Origin: an uncultured Anaeromassilibacillus sp.
GTDB taxonomy: Bacteria; Bacillota; Clostridia; Oscillospirales; Acutalibacteraceae
DNA: 64,000 bases
Assembly: GCA_930987725.1 (NCBI GenBank)
Contig: CAKNKY010000002.1
Coordinates: 82,478 to 146,477 of the forward strand
Reading direction: 5' to 3'
A program made the position numbers and the translations under genes. This document shows, one piece after another, positions 16,823-25,850 of this stretch; positions within the stretch are counted from its first letter, which is position 1; each line of letters begins with the position of its first letter. Below the pieces are notes generated by a model, which saw only the letters and a list, made by a program, of their open reading frames with translations, searched no databases and was not told the DNA's origin.

Positions 16823-18166
16823 ATGAGCTTTGCAGAGGAATATCAACAGAAACTCACCACCGCGCAGGAAGCGGCCGCGGCCGTCCGTTCCGGCGACTGG
16901 GTGGATTACGGCTGGTGCGTCGCCACGCCGCAGGCGATCGACGAAGCGCTTGCCGCCCGCGCCGGGGAACTGGAGGACGTGAACCTGCGCGGCGGTATCC
17001 TGATCCGCGTGCCGGAGATCTTCAAGGTGCCCGAGCCGGAAAAGCACTTCACGTGGAACTCGTGGCACATGTCCGGCATTGAGCGCCACGCCGTCAATTC
17101 CGGTCTGGCCTATTATGTCCCCATCCGCTATTCGGAGCTGCCGCGCTACTACCGGGAAAACGTGGAGCGCGTGGATGTTGCGTTCTTCCAGGCTGCGCCC
17201 ATGGATGAGCACGGCTTCTTCAACTTCGGCCCCTGCACCTCCCACATGGGCGCCGTGTGCGAGCGCGCACAGAAGATCTATGTGGAAGTGAACGAGAACA
17301 TGCCGCGCTGCCTGGGCGGCACGGAAAACGGCGTCCACATTTCGAAGGTGACGGGCATTGTCGAAGGGCAGAACCCGCCGATCGGCGAGATGGGCGGCGG
17401 CGGCGCGGCCACCGAGGTGGACGAAGCCGTGGCGCGGCTCATCGTGGATCAGATCCCGAACGGGGCCTGCCTGCAGCTGGGCATCGGCGGCATGCCGAAC
17501 GCCGTGGGCTCGCTCATCGCCAAGTCCGATCTGAAGGATCTCGGCGTGCACACGGAAATGTATGTGGACGCTTTTGTGGACATCGCGAAGGCCGGGAAAA
17601 TCACCGGCGCGAACAAGAGCCACAACCGCTTCCGCCAGGTGTATGCCTTCGGCGCGGGCACGAAAAAGATGTATGACTACATGGACAACAACCCCGAGCT
17701 CATGGCCGCGCCCGTGGACTACACGAACGACGTGCGCGTGATTTCCCAGCTCGACAATTTCATCTCCATCAACAACGCCGTGAACCTCGATCTGTTCGGC
17801 CAGGTGAACGCCGAGTCCGCCGGCGTGAAGCCGATCAGCGGCGCGGGCGGCCAGCTTGACTTCGTCCTCGGCGCCTATCTCTCCAGGGGCGGCAAGAGCT
17901 TCATCTGCTGCTCCTCCACCTTCACGGACAAGCAGGGCAACCTGCAGTCGCGCATTTTACCCACGCTGGCCAACGGCTCCATCGTGACGGACACGCGCGC
18001 CAACATCCATTACCTCGTCACCGAATACGGCATGGTGAACCTCAAGGGCCTCTCCACGTGGCAGAAGGCCGAGGCCATCATCTCCGTGGCACACCCGCAG
18101 TTCCGCGATGAACTCATCGCCCAGGCGGAAAAGATGCACATTTGGCGGAATTCGAACAAGCGCTGA
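16823..18166 (+). CDS. Family-I acyl-CoA transferase (butyryl-CoA:acetate / 4-hydroxybutyrate CoA-transferase type)
   Basis: Protein of 447 residues, the standard length for Cat2/But enzymes, which move CoA between acetate and butyryl-CoA or 4-hydroxybutyrate. The catalytic glutamate is E245 in [11 protein letters not shown]. Other family signatures are [15 protein letters not shown], the oxyanion-hole-like [20 protein letters not shown] and INSRILP-type strand [14 protein letters not shown]. The sequence fits the butyryl-CoA:acetate branch of gut butyrate producers well, but propionyl or 4-hydroxybutyryl substrates cannot be excluded by eye. It has a strong promoter and AAGGAGC ribosome site. 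The GH42 gene follows 34 bases later, so sugar breakdown and acid formation may be co-transcribed. Confidence 0.85.
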   Translation: MSFAEEYQQKLTTAQEAAAAVRSGDWVDYGWCVATPQAIDEALAARAGELEDVNLRGGILIRVPEIFKVPEPEKHFTWNSWHMSGIERHAVNSGLAYYVPIRYSELPRYYRENVERVDVAFFQAAPMDEHGFFNFGPCTSHMGAVCERAQKIYVEVNENMPRCLGGTENGVHISKVTGIVEGQNPPIGEMGGGGAATEVDEAVARLIVDQIPNGACLQLGIGGMPNAVGSLIAKSDLKDLGVHTEMYVDAFVDIAKAGKITGANKSHNRFRQVYAFGAGTKKMYDYMDNNPELMAAPVDYTNDVRVISQLDNFISINNAVNLDLFGQVNAESAGVKPISGAGGQLDFVLGAYLSRGGKSFICCSSTFTDKQGNLQSRILPTLANGSIVTDTRANIHYLVTEYGMVNLKGLSTWQKAEAIISVAHPQFRDELIAQAEKMHIWRNSNKR

Positions 18167-18200
18167 GGCGGCTGGACCGCAGGGAAAGGAAGGAACCCCA

Positions 18201-20240
18201 ATGCGAACCTGGAACGTGCTGCTGCACGGCGGCGATTACAACCCCGGCCAATGGCTGGAATCCCCGGAAATTCTGCGCGAGGACGTCTCGCTCATGAAGC
18301 AGGCAGGCTGCAACGCCTTCTCCGTGGGCATTTTCGATTGGGAACGCCTCGAGCCGGAGGAGGGCCGCTATGAGCTCGACTGGCTGGCCGGGATCATCGA
18401 CCGCCTCTATGAAAACGGCATCTATACCATTCTCGCGACGCCGTCCGGCGCGCGCCCCGGCTGGATGGCCGAAAAATACCCGGAGGTCATGCGCGTGAAC
18501 GAGTATGGCCAGCGGGATCGCTTTTCCGGCCGCCACAACCACTGCTACACCTCCCCCGTGTACCGGGAAAAGGTGCGAATGATGAACCGCGCCCTCTCGG
18601 AGCGGTTCGGTCGTCATCCGGGTGTCCTTCTTTGGCACATTTCGAACGAATACGGCGGCGAATGTCACTGCGAGCTCTGCCAGGCGGCGTTCCGCGCGTG
18701 GCTCCGCGCCAGATACGGCACGCTCGAAAACCTGAACCGCGCCTACTGGTCCTCCTTCTGGAGCCACAGCTATGCTTCATGGGATCAGATCACCTCGCCG
18801 CTCGCACGTGTGGGCGAGACGGCCCACCACACGCTCGTGCTCGACTGGAAGCGCTTTGTCACGGATCAGACCGCGGACTTCATGCGCGCCGAAAAGGAAG
18901 CGATCCGCGCCTTTTCCGATCTGCCCGTCACCACCAACATGATGGGCTTTTACGACGGCCTGAACTACGGCAAATTCCGCGATGTGTGCGACGTGATCTC
19001 CTGGGATAACTACCCTCACTGGCACAACGGGGATGAAGCGCTGCCGGCCCGCACCGCCATGACGCACGACATGATGCGCGGCCTGAAGCCGGACGAGCCG
19101 TTCCTCATGATGGAGTCGAGCCCGAGCGCCACAAACTGGGTGGACGTGGCCAAGCTGCGCCGTCCCGGCATGCACATGCTGGCCTCGCTGCAGGCGGTGG
19201 CCCACGGCTCGGACAGCGTGCTCTATTTCCAGTGGCGGAAGGGCCGCGGCGGCTGTGAGAAGTTCCACGGCGCCGTCGTGGGCCATGACGGCACCGCCAA
19301 CACGCGCGTGTTCCGCGACGTGGCGGCGGTGGGCGAGCGTCTGAAAGCGCTGCAGGGCCTCGTGGGCTCCGCCTTCCCGGCGCGCGTCGCCGTGGTGCAC
19401 GACATGGAGAACCGCTGGGCTCTCGAGGAGATGAAGGGCCTGCGCAACATCCAGCACCAGAAGGGCTACATGGAGGACGTGCTTGCCATGTACCGCCCGT
19501 TCTTCCGCGCCGGCGTGAACGTCGACGTGGTGGACATGGAGGCCGATTTCTCGCGCTACAGCCTGGTTGTGGCTCCCATGCTGTACATGCTGCGCGCCGG
19601 TGCGGCGGAGAAGCTGGCCCGCTTCGTGGAGCAGGGCGGCACGCTCGTGGGCACCGGCTGGACGGGCATTGTGGATGAAAACGACCTCTGCTTCCTCGGC
19701 AGCGTGCCCGGCCAGGGGCTGGACACCGTGTTCGGCCTCACGGAAACGGAGATCGACGCGCTCTATGACGGCGACCGCAACAGCCTTTCGCTCACCCCGG
19801 AAAACGGCCTGCCCTTCCTGCGCCGCAGCTATGAGGTGCGCGAGCTGTGCCAGCTCGTGGAGACGACCACGGCCCGCACGCTGGGCGTTTACGGCAGCGA
19901 TTTCTACGCCGGCACGCCTGCGCTCACGGTGAATACATACGGCAGGGGCCGCGCCTATTTCCTGGCCTGCCGCACGGAGCAGCCGTTCCTCGATCAGTTC
20001 CTCGGCTATCTCTCCCGCACGCTCGGCCTGCGCTGCCTCGATGTCGATCTGCCCGAGGGCGTTTCGCTCAACGAGCGCCGCGATGCGGACGGCCGCGCGT
20101 ATTATTTCTTCCAGAACTTCAGCGATCACCCGGCGGAGGTGACGCTTCCCGCGCCGCTCTCCGAAGCGGAGACGGGGCAGCCCTGCGAGGGTGCGCTCCA
20201 CCTGCCCGCCTACGGCGTGAAGGTGCTCACGGAGAGATAA
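18201..20240 (+). CDS. GH42 beta-galactosidase
   Basis: Intracellular family 42 glycosidase of 679 residues with no signal peptide, expected to release terminal beta-galactose from short oligosaccharides. The acid/base is E150 in WHISNEYGG and the nucleophile E305 in LMMESSPS. The zinc cysteines typical of GH42 are visible as C115 and the C155-x-C157-x2-C160 cluster. Domain order is TIM barrel (1-about 380), trimerisation domain (about 390-600, with MYRPFFRAGVNVDVVD) and a small C-terminal beta domain. The frame is open from 18108, but ATG 18201 follows AAGGAAGGA and begins with the expected strand. It may be carried on the same transcript as the CoA-transferase. Confidence 0.92.
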   Translation: MRTWNVLLHGGDYNPGQWLESPEILREDVSLMKQAGCNAFSVGIFDWERLEPEEGRYELDWLAGIIDRLYENGIYTILATPSGARPGWMAEKYPEVMRVNEYGQRDRFSGRHNHCYTSPVYREKVRMMNRALSERFGRHPGVLLWHISNEYGGECHCELCQAAFRAWLRARYGTLENLNRAYWSSFWSHSYASWDQITSPLARVGETAHHTLVLDWKRFVTDQTADFMRAEKEAIRAFSDLPVTTNMMGFYDGLNYGKFRDVCDVISWDNYPHWHNGDEALPARTAMTHDMMRGLKPDEPFLMMESSPSATNWVDVAKLRRPGMHMLASLQAVAHGSDSVLYFQWRKGRGGCEKFHGAVVGHDGTANTRVFRDVAAVGERLKALQGLVGSAFPARVAVVHDMENRWALEEMKGLRNIQHQKGYMEDVLAMYRPFFRAGVNVDVVDMEADFSRYSLVVAPMLYMLRAGAAEKLARFVEQGGTLVGTGWTGIVDENDLCFLGSVPGQGLDTVFGLTETEIDALYDGDRNSLSLTPENGLPFLRRSYEVRELCQLVETTTARTLGVYGSDFYAGTPALTVNTYGRGRAYFLACRTEQPFLDQFLGYLSRTLGLRCLDVDLPEGVSLNERRDADGRAYYFFQNFSDHPAEVTLPAPLSEAETGQPCEGALHLPAYGVKVLTER

Positions 20241-20314
20241 AAAGGACGCAGCTTTCCCGATGCAGGCCGTCCAGAAGGGCCTGCACACCAATACATTTGC
20301 ATTTTGGCAGTTCT

Positions 20315-20356
20315 GCGCCGGCCGGCGGAAAGAAAATTCCGCCGGCCGGCGCTTTT
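20315..20356 (+). terminator. Rho-independent terminator after the GH42 gene
   Basis: 16-base-pair GC-rich stem (20315-20330 with 20337-20352), loop AGAAAA and a following TTTT. It separates the metabolic genes from the ECF sigma operon. Confidence 0.8.
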
Positions 20357-20358
20357 GC

Positions 20359-20385
20359 TGTAACCCTTCCGGGGCAAGATACGTG
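20359..20385 (+). promoter_or_regulatory. Candidate ECF-sigma promoter (autoregulation)
   Basis: TGTAACCCTT begins at 20359 and CGTG lies at 20382-20385, leaving 17 bases between TGTAAC and CGT. This resembles SigX/ECF30-type promoters (TGTAAC, CGTC) rather than a sigma-A site, and it stands 28 bases before the sigma factor gene. Confidence 0.6.
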
Positions 20386-20412
20386 TTACAGGCAGAGAGG
20401 GGGAGAACGAGG

Positions 20413-20898
20413 ATGGAAAATGAGGCCGAGCGAGAACTGGCCGAGCGGTATGATCGATACGGCCCGATGCTGTACCGCATGTGTCTTGTCATGCTGTGCA
20501 GCCGCCAGGACGCGGAGGACGCCGTGCAGGAAACGTTCTGCGCCTATCTCAAGCACCGCCCCCGGTTTGAGAACGAGGAGCACGAGAAGGCGTGGTTCCT
20601 GCGCGTGGCCACGAACAAATGCCACGACCTGCGCCGTTCGCCCTTCTGGAAGCGGCGGGCGGACTGGACGGGCGTGGATCTGAGCGAGGAGACGCCGGAG
20701 GAGCTGGGCGTGCTGGAGGAACTTCTGCGATTGCCCGGCAAATACCGGCAGGTCATCCATCTCTACTATATTGAAGGCTATAAAATTGCCGAGATTGCCG
20801 AGCTGCTTGGGCGGCGCGAGAACACCGTGAAGGTGCAGCTCCACCGCGGGCGCGAGCTGCTGCGCCTCAGCCTCGAGGAAAGGGGGGTTCAGCCGTGA
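20413..20898 (+). CDS. ECF RNA polymerase sigma factor
   Basis: Sigma-70 family factor of 161 residues. Region 2 (about 10-75) contains RQDAEDAVQETF and EKAWFLRVATNKCHDLRR; region 4 (about 105-155) contains LPGKYRQVIHLYYIEGYKIAEIAELLG and the recognition helix RRENTVKVQLHRGRELL. No region 1 or 3 is present, as expected for ECF factors. ATG 20413 is preceded by a GAACGAGG stretch and gives the usual length. Its GTGA overlap with the next gene, a membrane protein with a cytoplasmic N-terminus, marks that protein as the probable anti-sigma factor. A TGTAAC/CGTG site upstream suggests autoregulation. Confidence 0.9.
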   Translation: MENEAERELAERYDRYGPMLYRMCLVMLCSRQDAEDAVQETFCAYLKHRPRFENEEHEKAWFLRVATNKCHDLRRSPFWKRRADWTGVDLSEETPEELGVLEELLRLPGKYRQVIHLYYIEGYKIAEIAELLGRRENTVKVQLHRGRELLRLSLEERGVQP

Positions 20899-22829
20899 AG
20901 ACAAGAGAAGAACTGCTGCGAGGTGCCGTGGGCAAGCTGAAGCCCGAATCCTCTCTGCGCGACCGGGTGCTCTCCGGAGGCAGAAGGAGTCGTGTGCGCC
21001 CCGCCGTGCGCCGCTTTTCCCTGGCGGGAGCCGCCTGCCTGTGCGTGCTGGCCGTGGCGATCCTGCTGCCGGAGCTGCTGCGGGTGGCCGTGGTGCGGCC
21101 GCAGGGGCCGGATGCGCAGGCTGCCGGCACGCCCTCGCTCTCCATCGCCGGGAGCGGGGAAAGTGAAAGCATGGATGTGGAAAGCCCGGTTTCCTCGCTG
21201 CTGGCGGCGGTGATCAACGGCAGCGGCGACGTGCTCGCCGTCTCCGCCGTGCAGGTGGACCGGCAGGAGCAGGTTGTGCGCAGCGCCTGCGTCGACCCTT
21301 CGTGCGTCGTGGAGGACGCCTCCTCCGGCACGGCAGTGCCCCTGCTGGATCTGTTCCGCGAGGGCGGCGCGCAGGGGCTGGAAACGGCCGTGGAAGAGCT
21401 GCTCGGCGTTGAGCTGGACGGCGCGCTTGTCTTCACGAACGGCGATCTCGCCTCCTGCATCGACGCCGGGGGAGGCGTGGAGGTCTTCCTTCTGCCGCAG
21501 GAGGCCGAGATGATCAACAGCTACAGCGGCAGCTCCCTGCAGTCCGGCAAGCAGCGGCTCACCGGTGAGGAAGCGCTCTGCTTCCTGCAGATGGACGACG
21601 GCGACATGAGCAACCTCACCGGGCGCGGCGGCCGCCAGTCCGCCCTGGCGGAATCGCTTTGGATGCAGGCCGACCCCGATCTGCTCGAGACGCTCCTGCT
21701 CGAGAGCACGTTGTTCAGCTCGCTGCCGGAGCTGCCGGACGCCGGCGGGATCGCCGAGGTGCTCTCCTTTTCCTTTGAATCGGTCAGCTTGCCGGAAAAC
21801 TGGGATGCTGTCGATTCCGTGACGACAGACGAGAACGGCGCCCGGCTGATCTTGCTTGCGCCGACCGCCCTGCGGGAGCAAATCCGGTCGTTCTTCCGGG
21901 ATGACGGGGGAGAGCAGGCAGCCTCCGATTCCCTGCCGCCGTACTATGCGGGAGGGACATCCACCCTGTATGATACCGTGAACCAGGCGATGATCGACCT
22001 GTGCGGCCTGGTGGAGCAGTCCGAAAGCGAAACCGTCATTCCCGCGGTGCATCTCTTCACCGAGGAGCCTGCGGATCAGGAGGGCGGGGTGGAAGTCGTG
22101 TGCGCCGGCTATGCCGCGCGGTTTGCCCTGCAGTGGGAAACCGGCGTGTGCGGGTTTCAAATGGAAGGCGGCCAGCTCGTCCTGCAGGAAACGCAGGCGG
22201 CCGCCGCCCGGCTGCTCCTGACCCAGCAGGAGGACGGAGCCTGGGAACTGGCGGCGGTGGAGGAAACGATCTATGGCGGCGACCCGGCGTTTTCCGATGC
22301 GGACGGCCTCCTTGGCCTGTCCGGGGGCGACGAGGTTCTGGCTGCGGAGATAGCCGCCTGGGACGGCGGGGACGGCACGGACATACTGGCCCAAACCCTG
22401 GACGAGTCGATCCGCAGCTACTGGGAGCAAAACGATCTCGAGCCTTTCGTTTCGTGGTATCTTGGGCCGTATCTCCTGCCGATCCCGCTGCGGGACGAGG
22501 TTTCTTTTGAAGAATTATGGGACTTGCCGGAGGGGACACAGCTCAGCCTGTCGCCCTCTTGTCCCATTTCCAGCGCCCTTTTTCCCGTGGAGAACACGAC
22601 GGAGCTGCTTGACCTGATCCGCGTCGGCACGGTGAACGTCAGCGAGGGATGGATGCCCTATTCCGACTCGGGCGTTCCCGTGATCTTCCTCACCGATGAG
22701 AGCGGCACGCTTCTGCACTGGCTTGCGTTTCCCGGGGAGGACGGCGCGTTCTGGCTGGACGGCGTCCGCCTCTGCCAGATGGACGGCGCCTCCTGGGAGC
22801 TGTTCCGCGCCGCGGCCCTTTCCGCTTGA
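20895..22829 (+). CDS. Membrane regulator: probable anti-sigma N-terminus with degenerate LytR-CpsA-Psr-like outer domain
   Basis: Protein of 644 residues with a GTG start coupled to the sigma gene. Residues 1-40 are basic and cytoplasmic, 42-62 form one membrane helix, and the rest is outside. Residues about 105-260 resemble an LCP domain: GLETAVEELLGVELDG (161-176), CIDAGGGVEVF (188-198), LTGEEALCFLQMD (222-234) and GRGGRQSALAESL (243-255). The usual N-terminal LCP strand with its Asp/Arg is missing, and the phosphate-binding arginines after the AL motif are replaced by QMDD, so transferase activity is unlikely. Residues about 330-644 are a second outer part I do not recognise, rich in Asp, Glu and Trp. 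Context makes anti-sigma function likely, with the LCP-like domain as a cell-wall or polyprenyl-glycan sensor by inference. Confidence 0.7.
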   Translation: MKTREELLRGAVGKLKPESSLRDRVLSGGRRSRVRPAVRRFSLAGAACLCVLAVAILLPELLRVAVVRPQGPDAQAAGTPSLSIAGSGESESMDVESPVSSLLAAVINGSGDVLAVSAVQVDRQEQVVRSACVDPSCVVEDASSGTAVPLLDLFREGGAQGLETAVEELLGVELDGALVFTNGDLASCIDAGGGVEVFLLPQEAEMINSYSGSSLQSGKQRLTGEEALCFLQMDDGDMSNLTGRGGRQSALAESLWMQADPDLLETLLLESTLFSSLPELPDAGGIAEVLSFSFESVSLPENWDAVDSVTTDENGARLILLAPTALREQIRSFFRDDGGEQAASDSLPPYYAGGTSTLYDTVNQAMIDLCGLVEQSESETVIPAVHLFTEEPADQEGGVEVVCAGYAARFALQWETGVCGFQMEGGQLVLQETQAAAARLLLTQQEDGAWELAAVEETIYGGDPAFSDADGLLGLSGGDEVLAAEIAAWDGGDGTDILAQTLDESIRSYWEQNDLEPFVSWYLGPYLLPIPLRDEVSFEELWDLPEGTQLSLSPSCPISSALFPVENTTELLDLIRVGTVNVSEGWMPYSDSGVPVIFLTDESGTLLHWLAFPGEDGAFWLDGVRLCQMDGASWELFRAAALSA

Positions 22830-22854
22830 CAAGCGGCCGGAAAACAGGGATAAT
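22826..22854 (+). promoter_or_regulatory. Sigma-A promoter overlapping the end of the regulator gene
   Basis: A perfect TTGACA at 22826-22831, which includes the TGA stop of the preceding gene, then 17 bases and GATAAT at 22849-22854. Transcription would begin near 22861, immediately before a hairpin. Confidence 0.7.
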
Positions 22855-22868
22855 ATTTGCAAGGGAAG

Positions 22869-22900
22869 AAAAGCCCCGCCGGGTCCCCGGCGGGGCTTTT
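22869..22900 (+). terminator. Hairpin terminator or attenuator between regulator and glycosyltransferase genes
   Basis: 15-base-pair stem (22869-22883 with 22886-22900) ending in TTTT. It can terminate the sigma/anti-sigma operon. Because the promoter at 22826-22854 lies before it, it also sits at the very start of the next transcript. Confidence 0.7.
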
Positions 22901-22953
22901 CGTTCGGATAGACGGGGAAAAAGAGGGGAACCCTTCCCCGAGGAGGGATGAAA

Positions 22954-23931
22954 GTGAAAAAAGTAGCTGTGCTGATCCCGTGCTACAACGAGGAAAAGAC
23001 TGTGGAGAAGGTGGTGGCGGATTACCGCCGCGCCCTGCCGCAGGCCGATATTTATGTGTATGACAACAATTCCACAGACAGGACGGCCGAGCTGGCCCGG
23101 AAGGCCGGGGCGATCGTGCGCCGCGAGTACCGCCAGGGCAAGGGGAACGTCATCCGCTCCATGTTCCGGCAGATCGACGCCGACTGCTACCTCATGACGG
23201 ACGGTGACGACACGTATCCGGCCGAGAACGCGCCGGAAATGGTGCGCATGGTGCTGGAGGGGGAGGCCGACATGGTGAACGGCGACCGCCTCTCCTCCAC
23301 CTATTTCACGGAAAACAAGCGTCCCTTCCACAACACGGGCAACCGCGTGGTGCGCGGCCTGATCAACCGGCTGTTCGGCGCGCAGGTGCGTGACATCATG
23401 ACGGGCTACCGCGCGTTCAGCCGCAGCTTCGTCAAGACGTTCCCCGTCCTCTCACACGGGTTCGAGATCGAGACGGAGATGACCATCCATGCCGTGGACA
23501 AGAACTTCCTCATCCGCGAGCTGCCCGTGGAATACCGCGACCGCCCGCAGGGCAGCGTCTCGAAACTCAACACGTATTCGGACGGCGCGAAGGTGCTCTG
23601 CACCATCTTCCGCCTCTATAAGGAGTACCGCCCCTTCGCTTTCTTCGGCGCATGCGCGCTCGTGTTTCTCCTGCTCGCGCTGCTGCTGTTCCTGCCGGTG
23701 GGGATCGACTATCTGAGAAGCGGGCTGGTGCCGCGTTTCCCCACGCTCATCGTCTCCGTCACGCTCGCGCTGTGCGCGCTGCTCTCGTTCGTGGCCGGCG
23801 TGATCCTCGACGTGCTCGTGAAGAAGCACCGCCAGCTGTTCGAACTGATGCTCACACTGTTTGAGGAGGGGATGCGCCGTGAAGAAACCGATCCGTCTGC
23901 GCGAGACGAAGCCGGCCCGGTGGATCGCTGA
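22954..23931 (+). CDS. Polyprenyl-phosphate-type glycosyltransferase, family 2
   Basis: GT2 enzyme of about 325 residues: catalytic domain (1-215) plus two C-terminal helices (about 230-250 and 262-285). It starts VAVLIPCYNEEKTVEKVV, has the nucleotide motif YDNNSTDRT, metal-binding TDGDDTYP and the acceptor-side segment VNGDRLSSTYF with FEIETEMTIHA. This arrangement fits dolichyl/undecaprenyl-phosphate mannosyl- or glucosyltransferases. GTG 22954 is preferred because GGAGGG sits six bases before it; ATG 22948 directly abuts the site. It overlaps the next membrane protein gene, which may use the lipid-linked sugar it makes. Confidence 0.85.
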   Translation: MKKVAVLIPCYNEEKTVEKVVADYRRALPQADIYVYDNNSTDRTAELARKAGAIVRREYRQGKGNVIRSMFRQIDADCYLMTDGDDTYPAENAPEMVRMVLEGEADMVNGDRLSSTYFTENKRPFHNTGNRVVRGLINRLFGAQVRDIMTGYRAFSRSFVKTFPVLSHGFEIETEMTIHAVDKNFLIRELPVEYRDRPQGSVSKLNTYSDGAKVLCTIFRLYKEYRPFAFFGACALVFLLLALLLFLPVGIDYLRSGLVPRFPTLIVSVTLALCALLSFVAGVILDVLVKKHRQLFELMLTLFEEGMRREETDPSARDEAGPVDR

Positions 23932-25732
23932 CCACGCCGCGCGGCTGGAGACGGCAGGCTGCCTGCTGTTCGGCTGCGGCTGCGTGCTGCTCCTGTTCCG
24001 GTTCTTCTCCGTGCCCTTCCAGCCGGCGGTGTTCGCCCTCTCCTGCGCGGCGGCCGTGCCGGGGCTGCGCGCCGCACTGCGCTGCCGCCGGGTGCGCGTG
24101 TGGGCGGTGTGCGGCGTGTTCGGCGCGCTCTTTTCCGCCGCCGTGGTGGCGGGCCGCCGCATCGACGTGGAGAACGCTGCGTTCCTCGGCTTTTCCGCGC
24201 CAGACCTCGTCTACTGGCTCTGCTTTGCCGTGTTCTGCGCGGCGATGGCCGCGGCGGTGTCCGCCTGGCTTTGCGCCCACCCGATCGCGGCGGCGCGCGC
24301 GCCCGCGGAGGAGAGCGTTTTCTCCCGCGTGATGAGCTGGGCCTCGTGGACGGCCATCCTCACCGTGTGCTATCTCTTTTACTATTTCGTGTTCTTCCCC
24401 GGCCTGATGACGGGCGATTCCTTCGCGTGCTACGTGCGCGCCGCCGGCATCGCGCCCATCTCGAACCAGCAGCCTGTCGTCTATCAGCTCGTGATGGCCG
24501 TGTTCCTCGCGCTGGGGGATCTCTTCGGCGACGTGAACGCCGGCATCGCGTTCTTCACGCTGTTCCAGCTTTTGTGCATGGCCTCCGCCTTCGGCTACAG
24601 CCTTTCCTGGATGCGCCGCCGCGGCCTGCCGCGGCCCGTGGTGTGGCTGCTCGTGCTCTGGTTCGGCGTGAACCCGCTGCACGGCATGTATGCCGTCACC
24701 GTGTGGAAGGACGTGCCCTTCGGCGCGGTCGTGCTGCTGTTCATGCTCTTCCTCTTTGACACGGCGCGCGCCGGCGGCCGCAACCTGCTGCGCTGGCAGG
24801 GCATGGTGCACCTGGCCGTGCTGGGGCTGGCCGTGTCGTTTCTGCGCAACAACGGGATCTACCTGCTCGCGTGCGCGCTGCTTGTGGCGGGCGTGCAGCT
24901 GCGCGCCCACTGGAAGCGGCTCGTGCCGTGCTTTCTCGCGCTGCTCGTCGTGATCTGGGGCGTGCAGGGGCCGCTCTACGGAGCGCTCGGCATCGCGCAG
25001 AGCCCCTTTGCGGAGTCGCTTGCCATCCCGCTGCAGCAGATGGGCCGCGTCGTGAGCCGCGGCGGCGAGCTGACGGAGGAGCAGGCCGAGTATCTGGATC
25101 ATCTGCTCCCGCTTGAGACGATGGGGGAGGTCTACTGGGATTTTTCCGCGGACCGGATCAAGTTCCACGAGGACTTTGACGACGCATTCCTCGAGGCGAA
25201 CAAGGGCGGCTTTTTCTCCACATGGCTCACCATGCTCTTCCCGCATTTCAAGGATTACTGCATCGCCTTTCTCATGGAGACGGCCGGCTACTGGCGCCCC
25301 GGCACGATGAACTGGTATGTCGCGCCGGGCATCAACGGCTACAGCACGACATACGGCGTGGAGCCCGCCAACCTCGCGGAGCGATACCTCGGCCTCAGCC
25401 TGCAGGAGACCATCCAGGAGAAGGCGGAGGACCTGCAGGAGGACGATCTCACAGCGCCCTTCTTCAACATGGCGGCCATGGTGTGGCTCGTGTTCTTCTG
25501 CGCCGCGCTGCTGCTCGCGCGCGGACAGGGGCGGCGGCTGCTCTTCCTCGTGCCGCTGCTGGCGCTCTGGGCCACCACGATGATCGCCGCGCCCACCTTC
25601 TGCGAGCTGCGCTATCTCTATGCGTTCTTCACCTGCGCTCCGGCCGCCGTGTGGCTTTCGCTGCCGGGCCGCGAGGAATCGCTCGCCGCGCCGCGCGCGC
25701 GGAACGGCGCGGGCGAAAAAACGGGCGGCTGA
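23879..25732 (+). CDS. DUF6020-like polytopic membrane protein
   Basis: Integral membrane protein of 617 residues with about twelve to fourteen hydrophobic helices. Conserved-looking outer loops include FFPGLMTGDSFACYVRAAG, SNQQPVVYQLVMA, NPLHGMYAVTVWKDVPFG and RNNGIYLLACALL, which match the DUF6020 family of Clostridia and resemble GT-C glycosyltransferases in having an acidic residue in the first large outer loop. A long outer segment (about 375-525) precedes the last helices. The frame begins at TTG 23861, but GTG 23879 has GAGGAGGGG seven bases upstream. It overlaps the GT2 gene by 53 bases, so the pair probably makes and uses a polyprenyl-linked sugar for envelope decoration. Confidence 0.75.
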   Translation: MKKPIRLRETKPARWIADHAARLETAGCLLFGCGCVLLLFRFFSVPFQPAVFALSCAAAVPGLRAALRCRRVRVWAVCGVFGALFSAAVVAGRRIDVENAAFLGFSAPDLVYWLCFAVFCAAMAAAVSAWLCAHPIAAARAPAEESVFSRVMSWASWTAILTVCYLFYYFVFFPGLMTGDSFACYVRAAGIAPISNQQPVVYQLVMAVFLALGDLFGDVNAGIAFFTLFQLLCMASAFGYSLSWMRRRGLPRPVVWLLVLWFGVNPLHGMYAVTVWKDVPFGAVVLLFMLFLFDTARAGGRNLLRWQGMVHLAVLGLAVSFLRNNGIYLLACALLVAGVQLRAHWKRLVPCFLALLVVIWGVQGPLYGALGIAQSPFAESLAIPLQQMGRVVSRGGELTEEQAEYLDHLLPLETMGEVYWDFSADRIKFHEDFDDAFLEANKGGFFSTWLTMLFPHFKDYCIAFLMETAGYWRPGTMNWYVAPGINGYSTTYGVEPANLAERYLGLSLQETIQEKAEDLQEDDLTAPFFNMAAMVWLVFFCAALLLARGQGRRLLFLVPLLALWATTMIAAPTFCELRYLYAFFTCAPAAVWLSLPGREESLAAPRARNGAGEKTGG

Positions 25733-25850
25733 TTTTTGTGCTGTATTACCACTTGCAATTCACGATTTGACAGAATAGACTAAGAATAGAGGAATTCTAT
25801 GCATACCGTCCGCGCGGCTGCGGGCGGCCGAACAGGTTTGAGGGATCGCC

